64,000 nucleotides of DNA from positions 372,001-436,000 of the forward strand of contig NSKG01000003.1 of the NCBI GenBank assembly GCA_002287035.1. The letters are read 5' to 3'. The notes below the pieces were generated by a model. The model was not told the DNA's origin. It saw only the letters and a program-made list of their open reading frames with translations, and ran no database searches. The position numbers were made by a program, and so were the translations under genes. This DNA comes from Pseudomonas sp. WN033. Lineage in GTDB: Bacteria; Pseudomonadota; Gammaproteobacteria; Pseudomonadales; Pseudomonadaceae. Of the stretch, positions 1 through 8,620 are shown one piece after another (the first letter of the stretch is position 1; the number at the start of each line of letters is the position of its first letter).

Positions 1-446
1 ATACCCTGGGTGCCTTCGAGCAGCTTGATCACCAGGGGCGCACCGCCGACCATGCTGATCAGGTCGGGGATATCATCGGGTGAATGGGCGAAGCCGGTAA
101 CCGGCAGACCAACGCCCTTGCGGGCCAATAGTTGCAAGGAACGCAGTTTGTCGCGTGAGCGGCTGATCGCCACCGACTCGTTGAGCGGGAACACCCCCAT
201 CATCTCGAACTGACGCAGTACCGCGGCGCCGTAGAAGGTGATTGAGGCGCCAATACGTGGAATCACCGCGTCGAACCCGGTCAGCTCCTGCCCCTTGTAG
301 TGAATCGAGGGCTTGTGGCTGGTGATGTTCATGTAGGCCCGCAAGGTGTCGATCACCTGCATTTCATGGCCGCGCGCCAGCCCGGCTTCGACCAGCCGCC
401 GGGTGGAGTAGAGATTACGGTTGCGCGACAGCACCGCGATTTTCAT
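1..446 (-). CDS. rimK: RimK, ribosomal protein S6 glutamate ligase (C-terminal part outside window)
   Basis: ATP-grasp family ligase that adds glutamate residues to the C-terminus of ribosomal protein S6. Only the first 148 codons are inside the window. The start [20 protein letters not shown] is typical of RimK, followed by the conserved stretch [19 protein letters not shown]. The ATP-grasp catalytic half lies beyond position 1. The gene starts 11 nt after the rimB stop on the same strand, so the two are almost certainly cotranscribed, as in the Pseudomonas rim operon. The family call is secure; completeness cannot be judged. Confidence 0.93.
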   Translation of the reverse strand, partial: MKIAVLSRNRNLYSTRRLVEAGLARGHEMQVIDTLRAYMNITSHKPSIHYKGQELTGFDAVIPRIGASITFYGAAVLRQFEMMGVFPLNESVAISRSRDKLRSLQLLARKGVGLPVTGFAHSPDDIPDLISMVGGAPLVIKLLEGTQG

Positions 447-457
447 GGAAATGTCCT

Positions 458-925
458 TCAGCCTTCAATAAACAATGAGGTTTGTGGCTTGTCCTGGACA
501 AAGCGTAGTCCGGGATTGATCACCAGTTGGCCATCGAGCATGGCGGTACAGCCGAGCAGAACCCGGTAACGCATGGCCTTGCGGCAGGTCAGGGTGAAGT
601 CGACCCACCAGCAGCGATCACCGAGTACCAGTGGTGTGCGGATCACATGGCGCTCCTGCAGCTGGCCGTTGGAGCTTTTGACCCGCTTGAAGTCCACCAG
701 TTGCGCCTCACAATACTGTTTGCGCTGCTTGTTGCGGCTGCCGATGTGGGCGTTGAAGCGCACCCAGGGCTGACCATCGCGCTCGAACGTCACGATGTCG
801 CTGGCGTGCAGAGCCGAGGTTTTGGCTCCGCTGTCGACTTTGGCCATGACCTGGTCGATCCCCAGCCCCGGCAGCCCGATCCATTCGCGCAGGCCTATCA
901 CATTCAGATGGTCGAAGGTTTTCAT
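458..925 (-). CDS. rimB: RimB-type retropepsin-like protease (ATP-dependent zinc protease family, PF05618)
   Basis: A 155-residue protein of the family annotated as putative ATP-dependent zinc protease, now regarded as retropepsin-like. The motif [12 protein letters not shown], with Asp31, matches the D-S-G active site of retropepsins, and the rest is the expected single beta-rich domain ending near [12 protein letters not shown]-type sequence. In Pseudomonas the partner of rimK in this position is RimB, linked to control of S6 glutamylation. I chose the ATG at 925 ([15 protein letters not shown]), where family homology begins; an upstream in-frame ATG at 1009 would add 28 residues of unlikely composition. 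Downstream rimK follows after 11 nt. Confidence 0.85.
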   Translation of the reverse strand: MKTFDHLNVIGLREWIGLPGLGIDQVMAKVDSGAKTSALHASDIVTFERDGQPWVRFNAHIGSRNKQRKQYCEAQLVDFKRVKSSNGQLQERHVIRTPLVLGDRCWWVDFTLTCRKAMRYRVLLGCTAMLDGQLVINPGLRFVQDKPQTSLFIEG

Positions 926-1108
926 CGGCTGTCTCCCTGTGCCAAAACAGCCTGGACGGCAGCCGGCAATACCGCCTGTCGGCGGCTGGGTGCGGGTACC
1001 CCGCTCCAATGGCGCGCATCATGGGCCAAGACGCAGCGTTCGACAAGTCTGCCGGCGGCCCTGTTACACTCGTGTGAAGCCTGTTAGCGAGATAGCAGCG
1101 AGACAACT

Positions 1109-1525
1109 ATGGCAGAGGATGACAAGGTTCGCCTGGACAAGTGGCTCTGGGCGGCACGTTTTTTCAAGACCCGGGCGCTGGCCAAGGCCGCGATCGAGGG
1201 TGGCAAGGTGCAGTGTGGGGGTGAGCGCTGCAAGCCTTCCAGAGAACCACGGGTAGGCGATCAGCTACAGATTCGCCAGGGGTTCGACAGCCGGACGGTG
1301 ATTGTCCGGGCGCTCAGCGTTCAGCGCCGGGGCGCTCCCGAAGCCCAGTTGCTGTACGAGGAAACCGCCGACAGTATTCGCCTGCGCGAGGCGGCTGCTG
1401 CCCAGCGCAAGGCCATGGGCGCCGGGCTGATGATCAGCGAGCAGCGACCGAGCAAGAAGCAGCGGCGGCAGATTCACCGTTTTCGCGACGAGCGCAATGC
1501 CGAGAACGGCGATGGCTTGATATAA
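1109..1525 (+). CDS. hslR: Hsp15, heat-shock S4-domain RNA-binding protein
   Basis: A 138-residue ribosome-rescue protein. The S4 RNA-binding domain occupies roughly residues 8-70 (VRLDKWLWAARFFKTRALAK, then GGKVQCGGERCKPS). The basic C-terminal tail (SKKQRRQIHRFRDERN) is typical of Hsp15, which binds free 50S subunits carrying nascent chains. E. coli Hsp15 is 133 residues. The gene is divergent from rimB and lies 31 nt before hslO, the usual hslR-hslO pairing of the heat-shock regulon. Confidence 0.93.
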   Translation: MAEDDKVRLDKWLWAARFFKTRALAKAAIEGGKVQCGGERCKPSREPRVGDQLQIRQGFDSRTVIVRALSVQRRGAPEAQLLYEETADSIRLREAAAAQRKAMGAGLMISEQRPSKKQRRQIHRFRDERNAENGDGLI

Positions 1526-1556
1526 TCGCTTCTTTTTCGCAGTGAGCTGATTCTTG

Positions 1557-2438
1557 ATGCAGTCCCTGGATACCACCCAACGCTTTCTCTTCGAACATGC
1601 CGATGTGCGCGGCGAGATGGCCGCGCTTGATCAAAGCTATCGGGAGATTCTGGCCAAGCACGACTACCCTGAGCCGGTGCGGGCGCTGCTGGGCGAGATG
1701 CTGGCTGCCGCCGTATTACTGTCGACTACCATCAAGTTCGATGGCCTGCTGGTGCTGCAGGCACGCTCCAATGGGCCGCTGTCGACGCTGATGGTCGAAT
1801 GTTCGAGCACTCAGCAGGTGCGCGGGATTGCGCGTTATGCCGATGATCTGGAAGGTGACTGCCTGGCTGAACTGATGCCTGACGGCGTACTGGCGATTAC
1901 CATTGACCCAGAACAGGGGCAGCGCTATCAGGGGATCGTGTCTCTGGAAGGCGGTTCGCTGGCTGAGGCGCTGAACAGCTATTTCGAGAACTCCGAGCAG
2001 TTGCCGACCCGTTTCCGGCTGCTGGCTGATGGGCGTCTGGCTCGCGGCTTCCTGCTTCAGGCCCTGCCGGCTGACCGGCAGAAGGACCCCGAGCAACGGG
2101 CGCTGACCTGGGAACACCTCAATGTCCTGGCCGATACCCTGACCCCGGAAGAGTTGCTGGCGCTGGACAATGCCGTATTGCTGCACCGTCTGTTCCACGA
2201 AGAGGATCTGCGGCTGTTCGATACCCGCCCGGTCAGTTTCCACTGCAGCTGCTCGAGTGAGCGTTCGGGGCAGGCACTGGTCAGCCTGGGCCGTCACGAC
2301 GCCTTTCAATTGCTTGAAGAGCAGGGCGGTAGCGTTGAAGTGGACTGCCAGTTCTGTAACAACCGCTATCGGTTCGGGCCCGCTGAGCTGGAGACGTTGT
2401 TCAGCGATAGCGAAGAACACGCCCGGAGCCTGAACTAG
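1557..2438 (+). CDS. hslO: Hsp33, redox-regulated holdase chaperone
   Basis: A 293-residue cytosolic chaperone activated by oxidation. The zinc-binding redox switch is intact: Cys230 and Cys232 (HCSCSS) and Cys264 and Cys267 (CQFC). The N-terminal substrate-binding domain begins FLFEHADVRGEMAALDQSY, as in the family. I start at the ATG at 1557; the TTG immediately before it is in frame but offers nothing. It sits directly behind hslR. A TATAAT-like hexamer lies inside the end of hslR (near 1520), but no convincing -35 partner was seen. Confidence 0.95.
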   Translation: MQSLDTTQRFLFEHADVRGEMAALDQSYREILAKHDYPEPVRALLGEMLAAAVLLSTTIKFDGLLVLQARSNGPLSTLMVECSSTQQVRGIARYADDLEGDCLAELMPDGVLAITIDPEQGQRYQGIVSLEGGSLAEALNSYFENSEQLPTRFRLLADGRLARGFLLQALPADRQKDPEQRALTWEHLNVLADTLTPEELLALDNAVLLHRLFHEEDLRLFDTRPVSFHCSCSSERSGQALVSLGRHDAFQLLEEQGGSVEVDCQFCNNRYRFGPAELETLFSDSEEHARSLN

Positions 2439-2640
2439 AGCGATAGCGAACCTCTATTGGACCGATTGATGTCGGTCTGGAGCTGGGCTTAGCGCACTTG
2501 ACTTTTTTTTGGCATAATGGCGCGCCTGCGCGCTGACCCAGCGCTGATTTGTGAGCTGTATAAACCTTTGATCTCCCGTGCTGAGGCCGTCTGCCGGTCT
2601 TGAAGTAGAGTTCGGTCAAAGCCGAAGAGGATGATGTTTG

Positions 2641-4185
2641 ATGACGCAAGCTACCAACACCGTTTATACCGATCTGAGCATCGCTCACCTGGTCGAGTTG
2701 GCGATCCAGCGCAATGAGGGTCAGTTGGCCGATACCGGCGCCCTGGTGGTCAAGACTGGTGCCCGCACCGGCCGCTCGCCGATGGATCGGTTCATTGTCG
2801 AAGAGCCGAGCACCCAAAGCGCCATCGCCTGGGGGCCGATCAATCGCCCGTTCCCGGCCGACAAGTTCGACGCACTGTGGGCCCGTGTGGCGCAGTACCT
2901 GTCGAGCAGCGAAAGCTTTGTGTCGCACGTGCATGTTGGCGCTGACCCGGAGCACTACCTGCCGGTAGTGATGACCACCGAGACCGCCTGGCACAACCTG
3001 TTCGGCCGCACTCTGTTCATCAATCCGATCCAGTTCAACCCGGCTGGCAAGGACAACTGGCAAATTCTCAACGCCCCGCATTTCGTTTGCGAGCCCGAGC
3101 GTGATGGCACCAACAGCGATGGCTGCGTGATCATCAACTTCGCCCAGCGCAAGGTGCTGCTGGCTGGCATGCAGTACGCAGGGGAAATGAAGAAGGCGAT
3201 GTTCTCGGTACAGAACTTCCTGTTGCCGGCCAAGGATGTATTGCCAATGCACTGTGCCGCCAACGTTGGTGACGACGGTGATACCACCCTGTTCTTCGGT
3301 CTGTCCGGTACCGGCAAGACCACCCTGTCGGCCGACCCTGCACGTAACCTGATCGGCGATGATGAGCACGGCTGGGCCGAAGGCAGCGTGTTCAACATCG
3401 AAGGCGGCTGCTACGCCAAGTGTATCGATCTGTCGGAAAAGAACGAGCCGGTGATCTGGAAAGCGATCAAGTTTGGCTCGATCATCGAAAACGTGATCAT
3501 CAACCCGGAAACCCGCGTTGCCGATTATGCCGATGTCAGCCTGACCCAGAATACCCGCGTTGCCTACCCGCTGGAGCATGTCGAGAAGCGTGTGATCGCC
3601 AATCGTGCCGGTGAGCCAAATGCGATCATCTTCCTGACCTGCGATCTGACCGGGGTGCTGCCGCCGGTGTCGATCCTCAACAACGAGCAGGCTGCCTATC
3701 ACTTCCTGTCCGGTTACACCGCACTGGTTGGCTCTACCGAAATGGGTTCTGGCGGCGGCATCAAGTCGACCTTCTCGACCTGCTTCGGCGCACCGTTCTT
3801 CCCGCGTCCGGCCGGCGAGTACGCCGAGCTGCTGATCAAGCGCATCAACGCCTTCGGCAGCAAGGTCTATCTGGTTAACACTGGCTGGACTGGCGGCCCC
3901 TACGGCACTGGTCAACGCTTCAGCATTCCGACTACCCGGGCGATCATCGCTGCGGTGCAGTCGGGTGCGCTGATCGGCACCGAGACCGAACACCTGCCGC
4001 TGATCAACCTGGATGTGCCCAAGGCGGTCCCGGGTGTCGACACCCAACTGCTGAATCCGCGCAATACCTGGTCCGATCCAGCGGCTTATGACGCTGCCGC
4101 CCGTGAGCTGGCCGCCAAGTTCATCGAAAACTTCAAGAAGTTCGAGGTGTCCGAGGCCATCGTTCAGGCTGGTCCGCAGTTGTAA
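2641..4185 (+). CDS. pckA: Phosphoenolpyruvate carboxykinase (ATP)
   Basis: A 514-residue gluconeogenic enzyme converting oxaloacetate and ATP to PEP, CO2 and ADP. Signature elements are the early [12 protein letters not shown], the kinase-1a P-loop [11 protein letters not shown] (about residues 220-230), the metal-site region IGDDEHGW, and late [17 protein letters not shown]. Length is close to the usual 510-540. The start is the ATG at 2641, preceded by a GAGG-like ribosome site. The 200-base gap after hslO holds a CATAAT hexamer at 2513-2518 and a T-run. A strong intrinsic terminator follows the stop. Confidence 0.97.
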   Translation: MTQATNTVYTDLSIAHLVELAIQRNEGQLADTGALVVKTGARTGRSPMDRFIVEEPSTQSAIAWGPINRPFPADKFDALWARVAQYLSSSESFVSHVHVGADPEHYLPVVMTTETAWHNLFGRTLFINPIQFNPAGKDNWQILNAPHFVCEPERDGTNSDGCVIINFAQRKVLLAGMQYAGEMKKAMFSVQNFLLPAKDVLPMHCAANVGDDGDTTLFFGLSGTGKTTLSADPARNLIGDDEHGWAEGSVFNIEGGCYAKCIDLSEKNEPVIWKAIKFGSIIENVIINPETRVADYADVSLTQNTRVAYPLEHVEKRVIANRAGEPNAIIFLTCDLTGVLPPVSILNNEQAAYHFLSGYTALVGSTEMGSGGGIKSTFSTCFGAPFFPRPAGEYAELLIKRINAFGSKVYLVNTGWTGGPYGTGQRFSIPTTRAIIAAVQSGALIGTETEHLPLINLDVPKAVPGVDTQLLNPRNTWSDPAAYDAAARELAAKFIENFKKFEVSEAIVQAGPQL

Positions 4186-4209
4186 TCAGCCGCTTCGGCT
4201 GGAAAGAAA

Positions 4210-4234
4210 AACCCGCCTTTGTGCGGGTTTTTCG
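4210..4234 (+). terminator. Intrinsic terminator after pckA
   Basis: Stem AACCCGC (4210-4216) with GCGGGTT (4223-4229), six-base loop, followed by a T-rich tract. It lies 25 nt past the pckA stop and separates it from the tRNA operon. Confidence 0.85.
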
Positions 4235-4273
4235 TTTTTGCCAAGTCATTGTGTCGGATCGGAAATTTTGGGG

Positions 4274-4301
4274 TTGACAGGCGCTCTCTGGACGGTAAAA
4301 T
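4274..4301 (+). promoter_or_regulatory. Sigma-70 promoter of the tRNA operon
   Basis: A consensus -35 TTGACA (4274-4279) and a -10 TAAAAT (4296-4301) with a 16-nt spacer. The G+C-rich segment GGCGCGCC follows just after the -10, a possible stringent discriminator for stable-RNA promoters. The first tRNA begins 65 nt downstream. Confidence 0.75.
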
Positions 4302-4365
4302 GGCGCGCCTCAGCAGGGGGAATGTGACACCAACCGCAGTCTCCTCTGAGGGTTCTCAAGGTAAT

Positions 4366-4441
4366 TCCGCGATAGCTCAGTCGGTAGAGCAAATGACTGT
4401 TAATCATTGGGTCCCTGGTTCGAGTCCAGGTCGCGGAGCCA
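4366..4441 (+). tRNA. tRNA-Asn (anticodon GTT)
   Basis: A 76-nt cloverleaf with encoded CCA. Acceptor arms TCCGCGA and TCGCGGA pair perfectly, the D-arm is TAGCTCAGTCGGTAGAGCA, the anticodon loop is CTGTTAA, and the T-loop is TTCGAGT. First of three tRNAs in one cluster. Confidence 0.97.
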
Positions 4442-4454
4442 ACTTGCTGAATAT

Positions 4455-4531
4455 CGGGGTATAGCGCAGCCTGGTAGCGCGCCTGCTTTGGGAGCAGGAT
4501 GTCGGGAGTTCGAATCCCCCTACCCCGACCA
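4455..4531 (+). tRNA. tRNA-Pro (anticodon TGG)
   Basis: A 77-nt cloverleaf with encoded CCA. Acceptor CGGGGTA pairs with TACCCCG; the anticodon stem CCTGC/GCAGG closes the loop TTTGGGA, giving TGG. It lies 13 nt after tRNA-Asn and is presumably processed from the same transcript. Confidence 0.97.
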
Positions 4532-4544
4532 TTTTTCGGAATAT

Positions 4545-4620
4545 GGGTCGTTAGCTCAGTTGGTAGAGCAGTTGGCTTTTAACCAATTGGTCGTAGGTTC
4601 GAATCCTACACGACCCACCA
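4545..4620 (+). tRNA. tRNA-Lys (anticodon TTT)
   Basis: A 76-nt cloverleaf with encoded CCA. Acceptor GGGTCGT pairs with ACGACCC, the anticodon loop is CTTTTAA, and the T-loop is TTCGAAT. It is the last gene of the cluster and is followed by a pyrimidine-rich tract (C-run, then TTTTCTCTTTCTC) that may serve as the transcript end. Confidence 0.97.
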
Positions 4621-5005
4621 TTTCCTCCCCCCCCCTATGTTTTCTCTTTCTCTTCATTTCTCTGTTTGCCTTGCTTGAAAGCATCGCCCAGGCGGGCCGG
4701 TGAGATCGTGGGCGTTGCTCAAACAGATCGATTTTGGCCGTAGACGCTTAAGCCGTCTGAACACTGTCCTCGCTGTCGGCTTCGTTCGGAAGATGCTGCA
4801 CCCGCCAGGCCCCCAGCACCCGGCTGACCGCCTTGGGCCCAGGGCGAGCTGAATCAGAATAACGGTACCACGCGCCGGAGCGGGCGGCGTATGGGCATGA
4901 CTCAACCTTGTGTACGAGGGGATTAAGCGGGTGCTGAGTTGTTATTGGCGTGGACCGCCGCTGCGCTGAGCGACGGTTGGTGGCGGCCCGGTCGGGCCGC
5001 CAGAT
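4621..5005. other. Intergenic stretch between tRNA-Lys and ndh, with possible gene remnant
   Basis: No convincing intact gene. On the minus strand, the frame ending in TAA at 4748-4750 stays open for about 80 codons back to roughly 5000, has protein-like composition (for example SGAWYRYSDSARPGPKAVSR), and resumes past the TAA with further protein-like codons. It has no ATG, GTG or ribosome site in a sensible place. A different 83-codon minus-strand ORF (4654-4905) does start with ATG but has unnatural composition. An inverted repeat GGCGGCCC/GGGCCGCC (4982-5001) lies just beyond the ndh stop and could end ndh transcription. Confidence 0.35.
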
Positions 5006-6331
5006 TCAGTGCAGTTTGAGGCGCGGTTCAGTGCTGCGGCCAATCCGGTCGCTGAGCATCAGCAGCAGGGTACGAGCAACACCGTACAACGCCATCTGGT
5101 GCAGACGGTAGAGCGAAATGTAGAACATTCGCGCCAGCTTGCCTTCGAGCATCACGCTGCCGGTAAGGTTCCCCATCAGGTTGCCTACTGCGCTGAAACT
5201 CGACAGTGAGATCAGTGAGCCGTAGTCGCGATAGCTATATTGCTGCAGGGGTTTTCCGTCCAGCAGTCGACGCAGGTTGGCAGCCAGCAGGCTGGCCTGC
5301 TGGTGAGCAGCCTGGGCCCGCGGCGGCACCAGTTTGCCGTCCTCGTCGGTGGGGCAGGCGGCGCAGTCACCAAAGGCGAAAATGCGCTCATCCAGGGTGG
5401 TCTGCAGGGTGCGCTGCACCAGCAACTGATTGATCCGGTTGGTTTCCAGCCCGAGTCCGGCGAGAAACTGCGGGGCGCGAATGCCGGCGGCCCAGACCTT
5501 GAGCGAGGCCGGCACCTGTGCGCCGTTAGCCAGCAGCAGATGGTCGGCGGCTACTTCCTTGACCGGAGAGCCGGTCAGCAGCTTGACTCCCAGGTCGCCG
5601 AGGACTTTGGTTACCGGGCCACTGATTCGTTCCGGCAGGGCCGGCAGCACCCTCTGGCTGGCCTCGATCAGGGTGATGTTGAGGTCTTCCGGGCGAATCC
5701 GGTCCAGGCCGTAGGCGCGCAGCAGCCGAGCTGCATGGTGCAGTTCGGCGGCCAGCTCGACGCCAGTGGCACCGGCGCCGATAATCGCCAGATTGATCGG
5801 CTCGTTGGTGGTGCTCAGTCCTTCGTTGGCCTGGGCCTTCATGTACTGATTGAGCAGCAGGCGGTGGAAGCGCTCGGCCTGGTCTCGGGTATCGAGGAAC
5901 AGGCAGTGCTCGGCCGCACCGGGGGTATTGAAGTCGTTAGTGGTACTGCCGACGGCGATCACCAGATAGTCGTAACCCAGCGTGCGTTGAGCGATCAGCT
6001 CGTCACCATTCTCGTCGGCAATAGCTGCCAGGGTGATTTCCCGGCGTTCGCGGTCCAGCCCGCACATACGCCCGAGCTGAAAATGGAAGTGGTTCCATTT
6101 GGCCTGGGCGACATAATTGAGTTCGTCTTCGGTGGAGTTCAGCGAGCCAGCGGCGACTTCATGCAGCAGCGGCTTCCAGATGTGGGTCATGTTGGCGTCG
6201 ACCAAGGTTATCCTGGCGCGCTTTTTCTTCCCCAGTTTGCGTCCCAGCCGGGTGGCCAGTTCAAGGCCACCGGCGCCGCCACCGACCACCAATATACGCG
6301 GTAGGGCTTGATCCATTTGTGCGTTCGACAT
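5006..6331 (-). CDS. ndh: Type II NADH dehydrogenase (NAD(P)/FAD-dependent oxidoreductase)
   Basis: A 441-residue, single-subunit, non-proton-pumping NADH:quinone oxidoreductase of the inner membrane face. The FAD-binding Rossmann motif RILVVGGGAGGLELATRLG is at residues 12-30, and the NADH-binding motif NLAIIGAGATGVELAAELHH is in the middle. FGDCAA, typical of the second FAD contact, follows, and the hydrophobic C-terminal helix region fits membrane association. I use the ATG at 6331 (MSNAQMDQALP); an upstream in-frame ATG at 6502 would add 57 residues running through the DUF3094 gene region. DUF3094 lies upstream on the same strand. Confidence 0.9.
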   Translation of the reverse strand: MSNAQMDQALPRILVVGGGAGGLELATRLGRKLGKKKRARITLVDANMTHIWKPLLHEVAAGSLNSTEDELNYVAQAKWNHFHFQLGRMCGLDRERREITLAAIADENGDELIAQRTLGYDYLVIAVGSTTNDFNTPGAAEHCLFLDTRDQAERFHRLLLNQYMKAQANEGLSTTNEPINLAIIGAGATGVELAAELHHAARLLRAYGLDRIRPEDLNITLIEASQRVLPALPERISGPVTKVLGDLGVKLLTGSPVKEVAADHLLLANGAQVPASLKVWAAGIRAPQFLAGLGLETNRINQLLVQRTLQTTLDERIFAFGDCAACPTDEDGKLVPPRAQAAHQQASLLAANLRRLLDGKPLQQYSYRDYGSLISLSSFSAVGNLMGNLTGSVMLEGKLARMFYISLYRLHQMALYGVARTLLLMLSDRIGRSTEPRLKLH

Positions 6332-6395
6332 GTGCAAGACTCTTGAAATGAATGAATCTGGCGTCAGTCGAAGCGAGCAGACTCGGGCCCGGGCG

Positions 6396-6572
6396 TCACC
6401 CCAGAACCAGAGTGGACAGGTAACGCGCGAGCAGGCCCATGGCGACCACCGCACCGAGAATGACGGCCAGCAGCAGCCAGACATTGAACGGCTTGCGTTC
6501 AACCTGGTGATGCGGGGCGCTCAGGTATTCATCGACCCGTTTTTGATCTTCGGGATACAGACGGCTGGGCAT
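6396..6572 (-). CDS. DUF3094 family small membrane protein
   Basis: A 58-residue protein, MPSRLYPEDQKRVDEYLSAP then a single transmembrane helix (about residues 31-54, VWLLLAVILGAVVAMGLLAR). The N-terminal half is charged and cytosolic-looking. This is the form of the DUF3094 family common in Pseudomonas, whose function is unknown. It is encoded 64 nt upstream of ndh on the same strand, and the pair may be cotranscribed. Confidence 0.8.
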   Translation of the reverse strand: MPSRLYPEDQKRVDEYLSAPHHQVERKPFNVWLLLAVILGAVVAMGLLARYLSTLVLG

Positions 6573-6770
6573 GGCATAACCTTTTTGTTCTTGGCGCAGT
6601 TGGAGACCGCGCGGACAGGCTTGGACTGACTATGCCGGCAGTGTAGCCCCTTGTGACAAAGATTTCATCCGCCAAAAGTACTCACTTGGGAGCGGGTCCT
6701 AGGTCGGCTGTGGCTGATTGGCCGGGGTTGGACTGTTATTATCAGGCTCTGATCACCACCGGGATTCGTC

Positions 6771-7454
6771 ATGCTCGCCGCCCACCTGCTCAGCACCAGT
6801 CAGATTGTCATCACTCTGTTGCTCTATGGTCTTGCCCTGTTGTGGGCGCTGGCGCGGGTGTCCTGGGTTGAACTGCTGGCCGATAGCCGACGTCAGCATC
6901 TGTTCTACGGCAGCGTATTCGTGCTGGCCGTGCTCTGGCTGGTACGCCGTGAGTTCGACAGTGGGCTGACCTTTCATTTCATCGGCCTGACCGCCGTCAC
7001 CTTGCTGCTAGACTGGCAACTGGCAATTCTGGCCGGCGCGCTGGCACAGCTGGCGCTGATCGCTCTGGGCGTGGATGACGCGGCGGCGATGGGCGCTAAC
7101 GGACTGCTGCGAATCCTGCTGCCAGTGCTGGTCACGGTATTGATCCTGCGTGGCCTGGAGCGCTTTCGGCCGACCAATTTGTTCCTGTATATCTTCATCA
7201 GCGGCTTTTTTGCCGCAGCCCTGTCGGCCGCTGCGGTGGTGCTGGTTGGCATGGGGTTGTTAAGTTGGGGCGGCCAGCTCGGTGGGCCGGATACGGCGCT
7301 GGAGTTTTTCGGCTATCTGTTGCTGGTGATGTTTCCCGAAGCCTTTATCAACGGCACCGCCGTCACCGGGCTGGTGGTGTTCTACCCGCAATGGGTGGAG
7401 ACCTTTGACAGTGATCGTTATTTGCAAGAGCCGTATGATTCAGATGATCAATAA
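6771..7454 (+). CDS. Energy-coupling-factor type permease (CbiM-like membrane protein)
   Basis: A 227-residue integral membrane protein with about six or seven hydrophobic segments. The segment HFIGLTAVTLLLDWQLAILAG and the late FPEAFINGTAVTGLVVFYP match the CbiM/ECF S-component-like permeases that Pseudomonas carries as stand-alone genes. In other bacteria such proteins take up cobalt or nickel with an ECF module; no ATPase or T-component partner is nearby, so substrate and energisation are unknown. It is monocistronic-looking, with divergent DUF3094/ndh upstream. Confidence 0.7.
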   Translation: MLAAHLLSTSQIVITLLLYGLALLWALARVSWVELLADSRRQHLFYGSVFVLAVLWLVRREFDSGLTFHFIGLTAVTLLLDWQLAILAGALAQLALIALGVDDAAAMGANGLLRILLPVLVTVLILRGLERFRPTNLFLYIFISGFFAAALSAAAVVLVGMGLLSWGGQLGGPDTALEFFGYLLLVMFPEAFINGTAVTGLVVFYPQWVETFDSDRYLQEPYDSDDQ

Positions 7455-7545
7455 TGATCTGTGTCAATATTAATGTTTGTATGATTGTGCTGAAATGACG
7501 GTGTGTCTGGTAACAGTCTGAAACCCAGCAGTGGAGGTAGTCAGC

Positions 7546-7761
7546 ATGTCAGTATATGCATTGGCCAAGACGGTGGTTGAGCAGGGTGTCGAACAGGCCC
7601 GGGAAGCCGGCTACGGTGAGCAGGATCTGGCCCGGGCGTTGATGAACGAGGTGATCGCCATCTACAAGCGCGAACGCAGTCTGGCGGATATCGCCCATGA
7701 ACTGCAGTTCCTCGCCGAGAATCTCGACGAGGATCAGGATTATGCTTTTATGCGTCCTTAA
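7546..7761 (+). CDS. Conserved hypothetical protein, 71 aa
   Basis: A small, acidic, probably all-helical cytosolic protein (MSVYALAKTVVEQGVEQ ... DEDQDYAFMRP). I do not recognise a named domain. The ATG at 7546 is preceded by a good GGAGG ribosome site at 7533-7537; the in-frame GTG at 7531 overlaps that site and is rejected. Its stop codon overlaps the stop of the convergent SIMPL gene (7758-7761), so the two 3' ends share bases. Confidence 0.65.
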   Translation: MSVYALAKTVVEQGVEQAREAGYGEQDLARALMNEVIAIYKRERSLADIAHELQFLAENLDEDQDYAFMRP

Positions 7762-8459
7762 GGCAGGTTGACTTCAATCACCCCATCGGCACTGACGGTA
7801 ACATCGGCCTGGCCACCTTCCACGCTTGGTGAGGCCATTTCCGCGTCGGCCATCATGGCCATCTTCGGGGCGCTGCGCAGTAGAATCGGCGGCATGAACT
7901 GGGTGTTCAGGTTCAGGTTGACGATCTTGTAACCATTACCGCCCAGGCTCTGGCTGGCAATCTCGGCCCGGGCCTTGAACGCCTCGATGGCTTCACGAAT
8001 CAGCTCATCCTCGGTAGCCCGACGGCTGGAGGGCGACAGGCTGAACTGCATGTCGCCCAGGCTCAGGTCGCTGAGCAGCCGGCCCGTCAGGCTGGACAGC
8101 GCGGTGAAGTCGCTGCCTTCCAGAATGATCTCGCCGCGCTCGCGCCAGGCTACGATACGTGAGCGTTTTTCATCGTAGACCGGCTGGCTGCGGCGGTTGC
8201 CGCTACTGACCTTGATGCCCTCAACCTGGCGCGCGCTGTCCAGCCCCTGATTCAGCTTCTGGGTGATGCGGTTGGCCAGACGGGCCGGGTCGCTGTCCTG
8301 GTCTTCGGCGAACAGGGTGACCCGCAAGGTGTCATGATTGACCGACTGCTGAACCTCGGCCCGCAGCGCGACCTGGTTATAGCGGGGGCTGTCGGCCAGG
8401 GCATGAGTGCCGGTCAGAGTCAGGGTCAATAGCAGGGGTAGGGCAATAAGCTGACGCAT
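7758..8459 (-). CDS. Periplasmic SIMPL-domain protein (DUF541)
   Basis: A 233-residue secreted protein. A clear signal peptide (MRQLIALPLLLTLTLTGTHA, then LADSP) is followed by a SIMPL/DUF541 domain, recognisable by the early VALRAEVQQSVNHDTLRVTL and the late AMMADAEMASPSVEGG region. Family members are oxidative-stress-linked periplasmic proteins (BP26/OMP28 type) of unclear biochemistry. The ATG at 8459 has the AAGGAG-type site AAGGAGTTCCC directly upstream; the longer reading from 8483 would mask the signal peptide. Convergent with the 71-aa gene. Confidence 0.85.
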   Translation of the reverse strand: MRQLIALPLLLTLTLTGTHALADSPRYNQVALRAEVQQSVNHDTLRVTLFAEDQDSDPARLANRITQKLNQGLDSARQVEGIKVSSGNRRSQPVYDEKRSRIVAWRERGEIILEGSDFTALSSLTGRLLSDLSLGDMQFSLSPSSRRATEDELIREAIEAFKARAEIASQSLGGNGYKIVNLNLNTQFMPPILLRSAPKMAMMADAEMASPSVEGGQADVTVSADGVIEVNLP

Positions 8460-8501
8460 GGGAACTCCTTGTTCAGTGGTCATGGCTCAGACTGATACGC
8501 A

Positions 8502-8520
8502 GGTCACAGGTTCCGTGACC
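8502..8520. promoter_or_regulatory. Inverted repeat between SIMPL gene and roxS, possible operator
   Basis: GGTCAC (8502-8507) and GTGACC (8515-8520) flank a 7-base centre in the 160-base divergent region. Its regulator is unknown. Such spacing suits a dimeric DNA-binding protein, but it could be chance. Confidence 0.3.
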
Positions 8521-8620
8521 ACCCGTTTTTGATCACTTTGCAGGTACGCTGCGGGCTTGCTTTATGCGACTCTGTGTCGCACAAGTCTGAATTGGATCAA
8601 CTCTATACTGGAGTCCTTCT

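Noticed and set aside
2498-2518. Sigma-70 promoter for pckA from TTGACT and CATAAT
   Set aside because: The spacer is only 9 nt, too short for a normal -35/-10 pair.
2401-4047. A 548-codon minus-strand open frame across pckA
   Set aside because: It is fully antisense to an unmistakable pckA with P-loop and family motifs; long antisense frames are common at this G+C.
4366-4620. tRNA cluster as an integration (att) site of a genomic island
   Set aside because: No integrase gene and no repeated tRNA 3' end were found downstream.
4654-4905. 83-codon ATG-initiated minus-strand frame downstream of the tRNAs
   Set aside because: Low-complexity Pro/Arg composition and no ribosome site; the alternative frame in the same stretch looks more protein-like.
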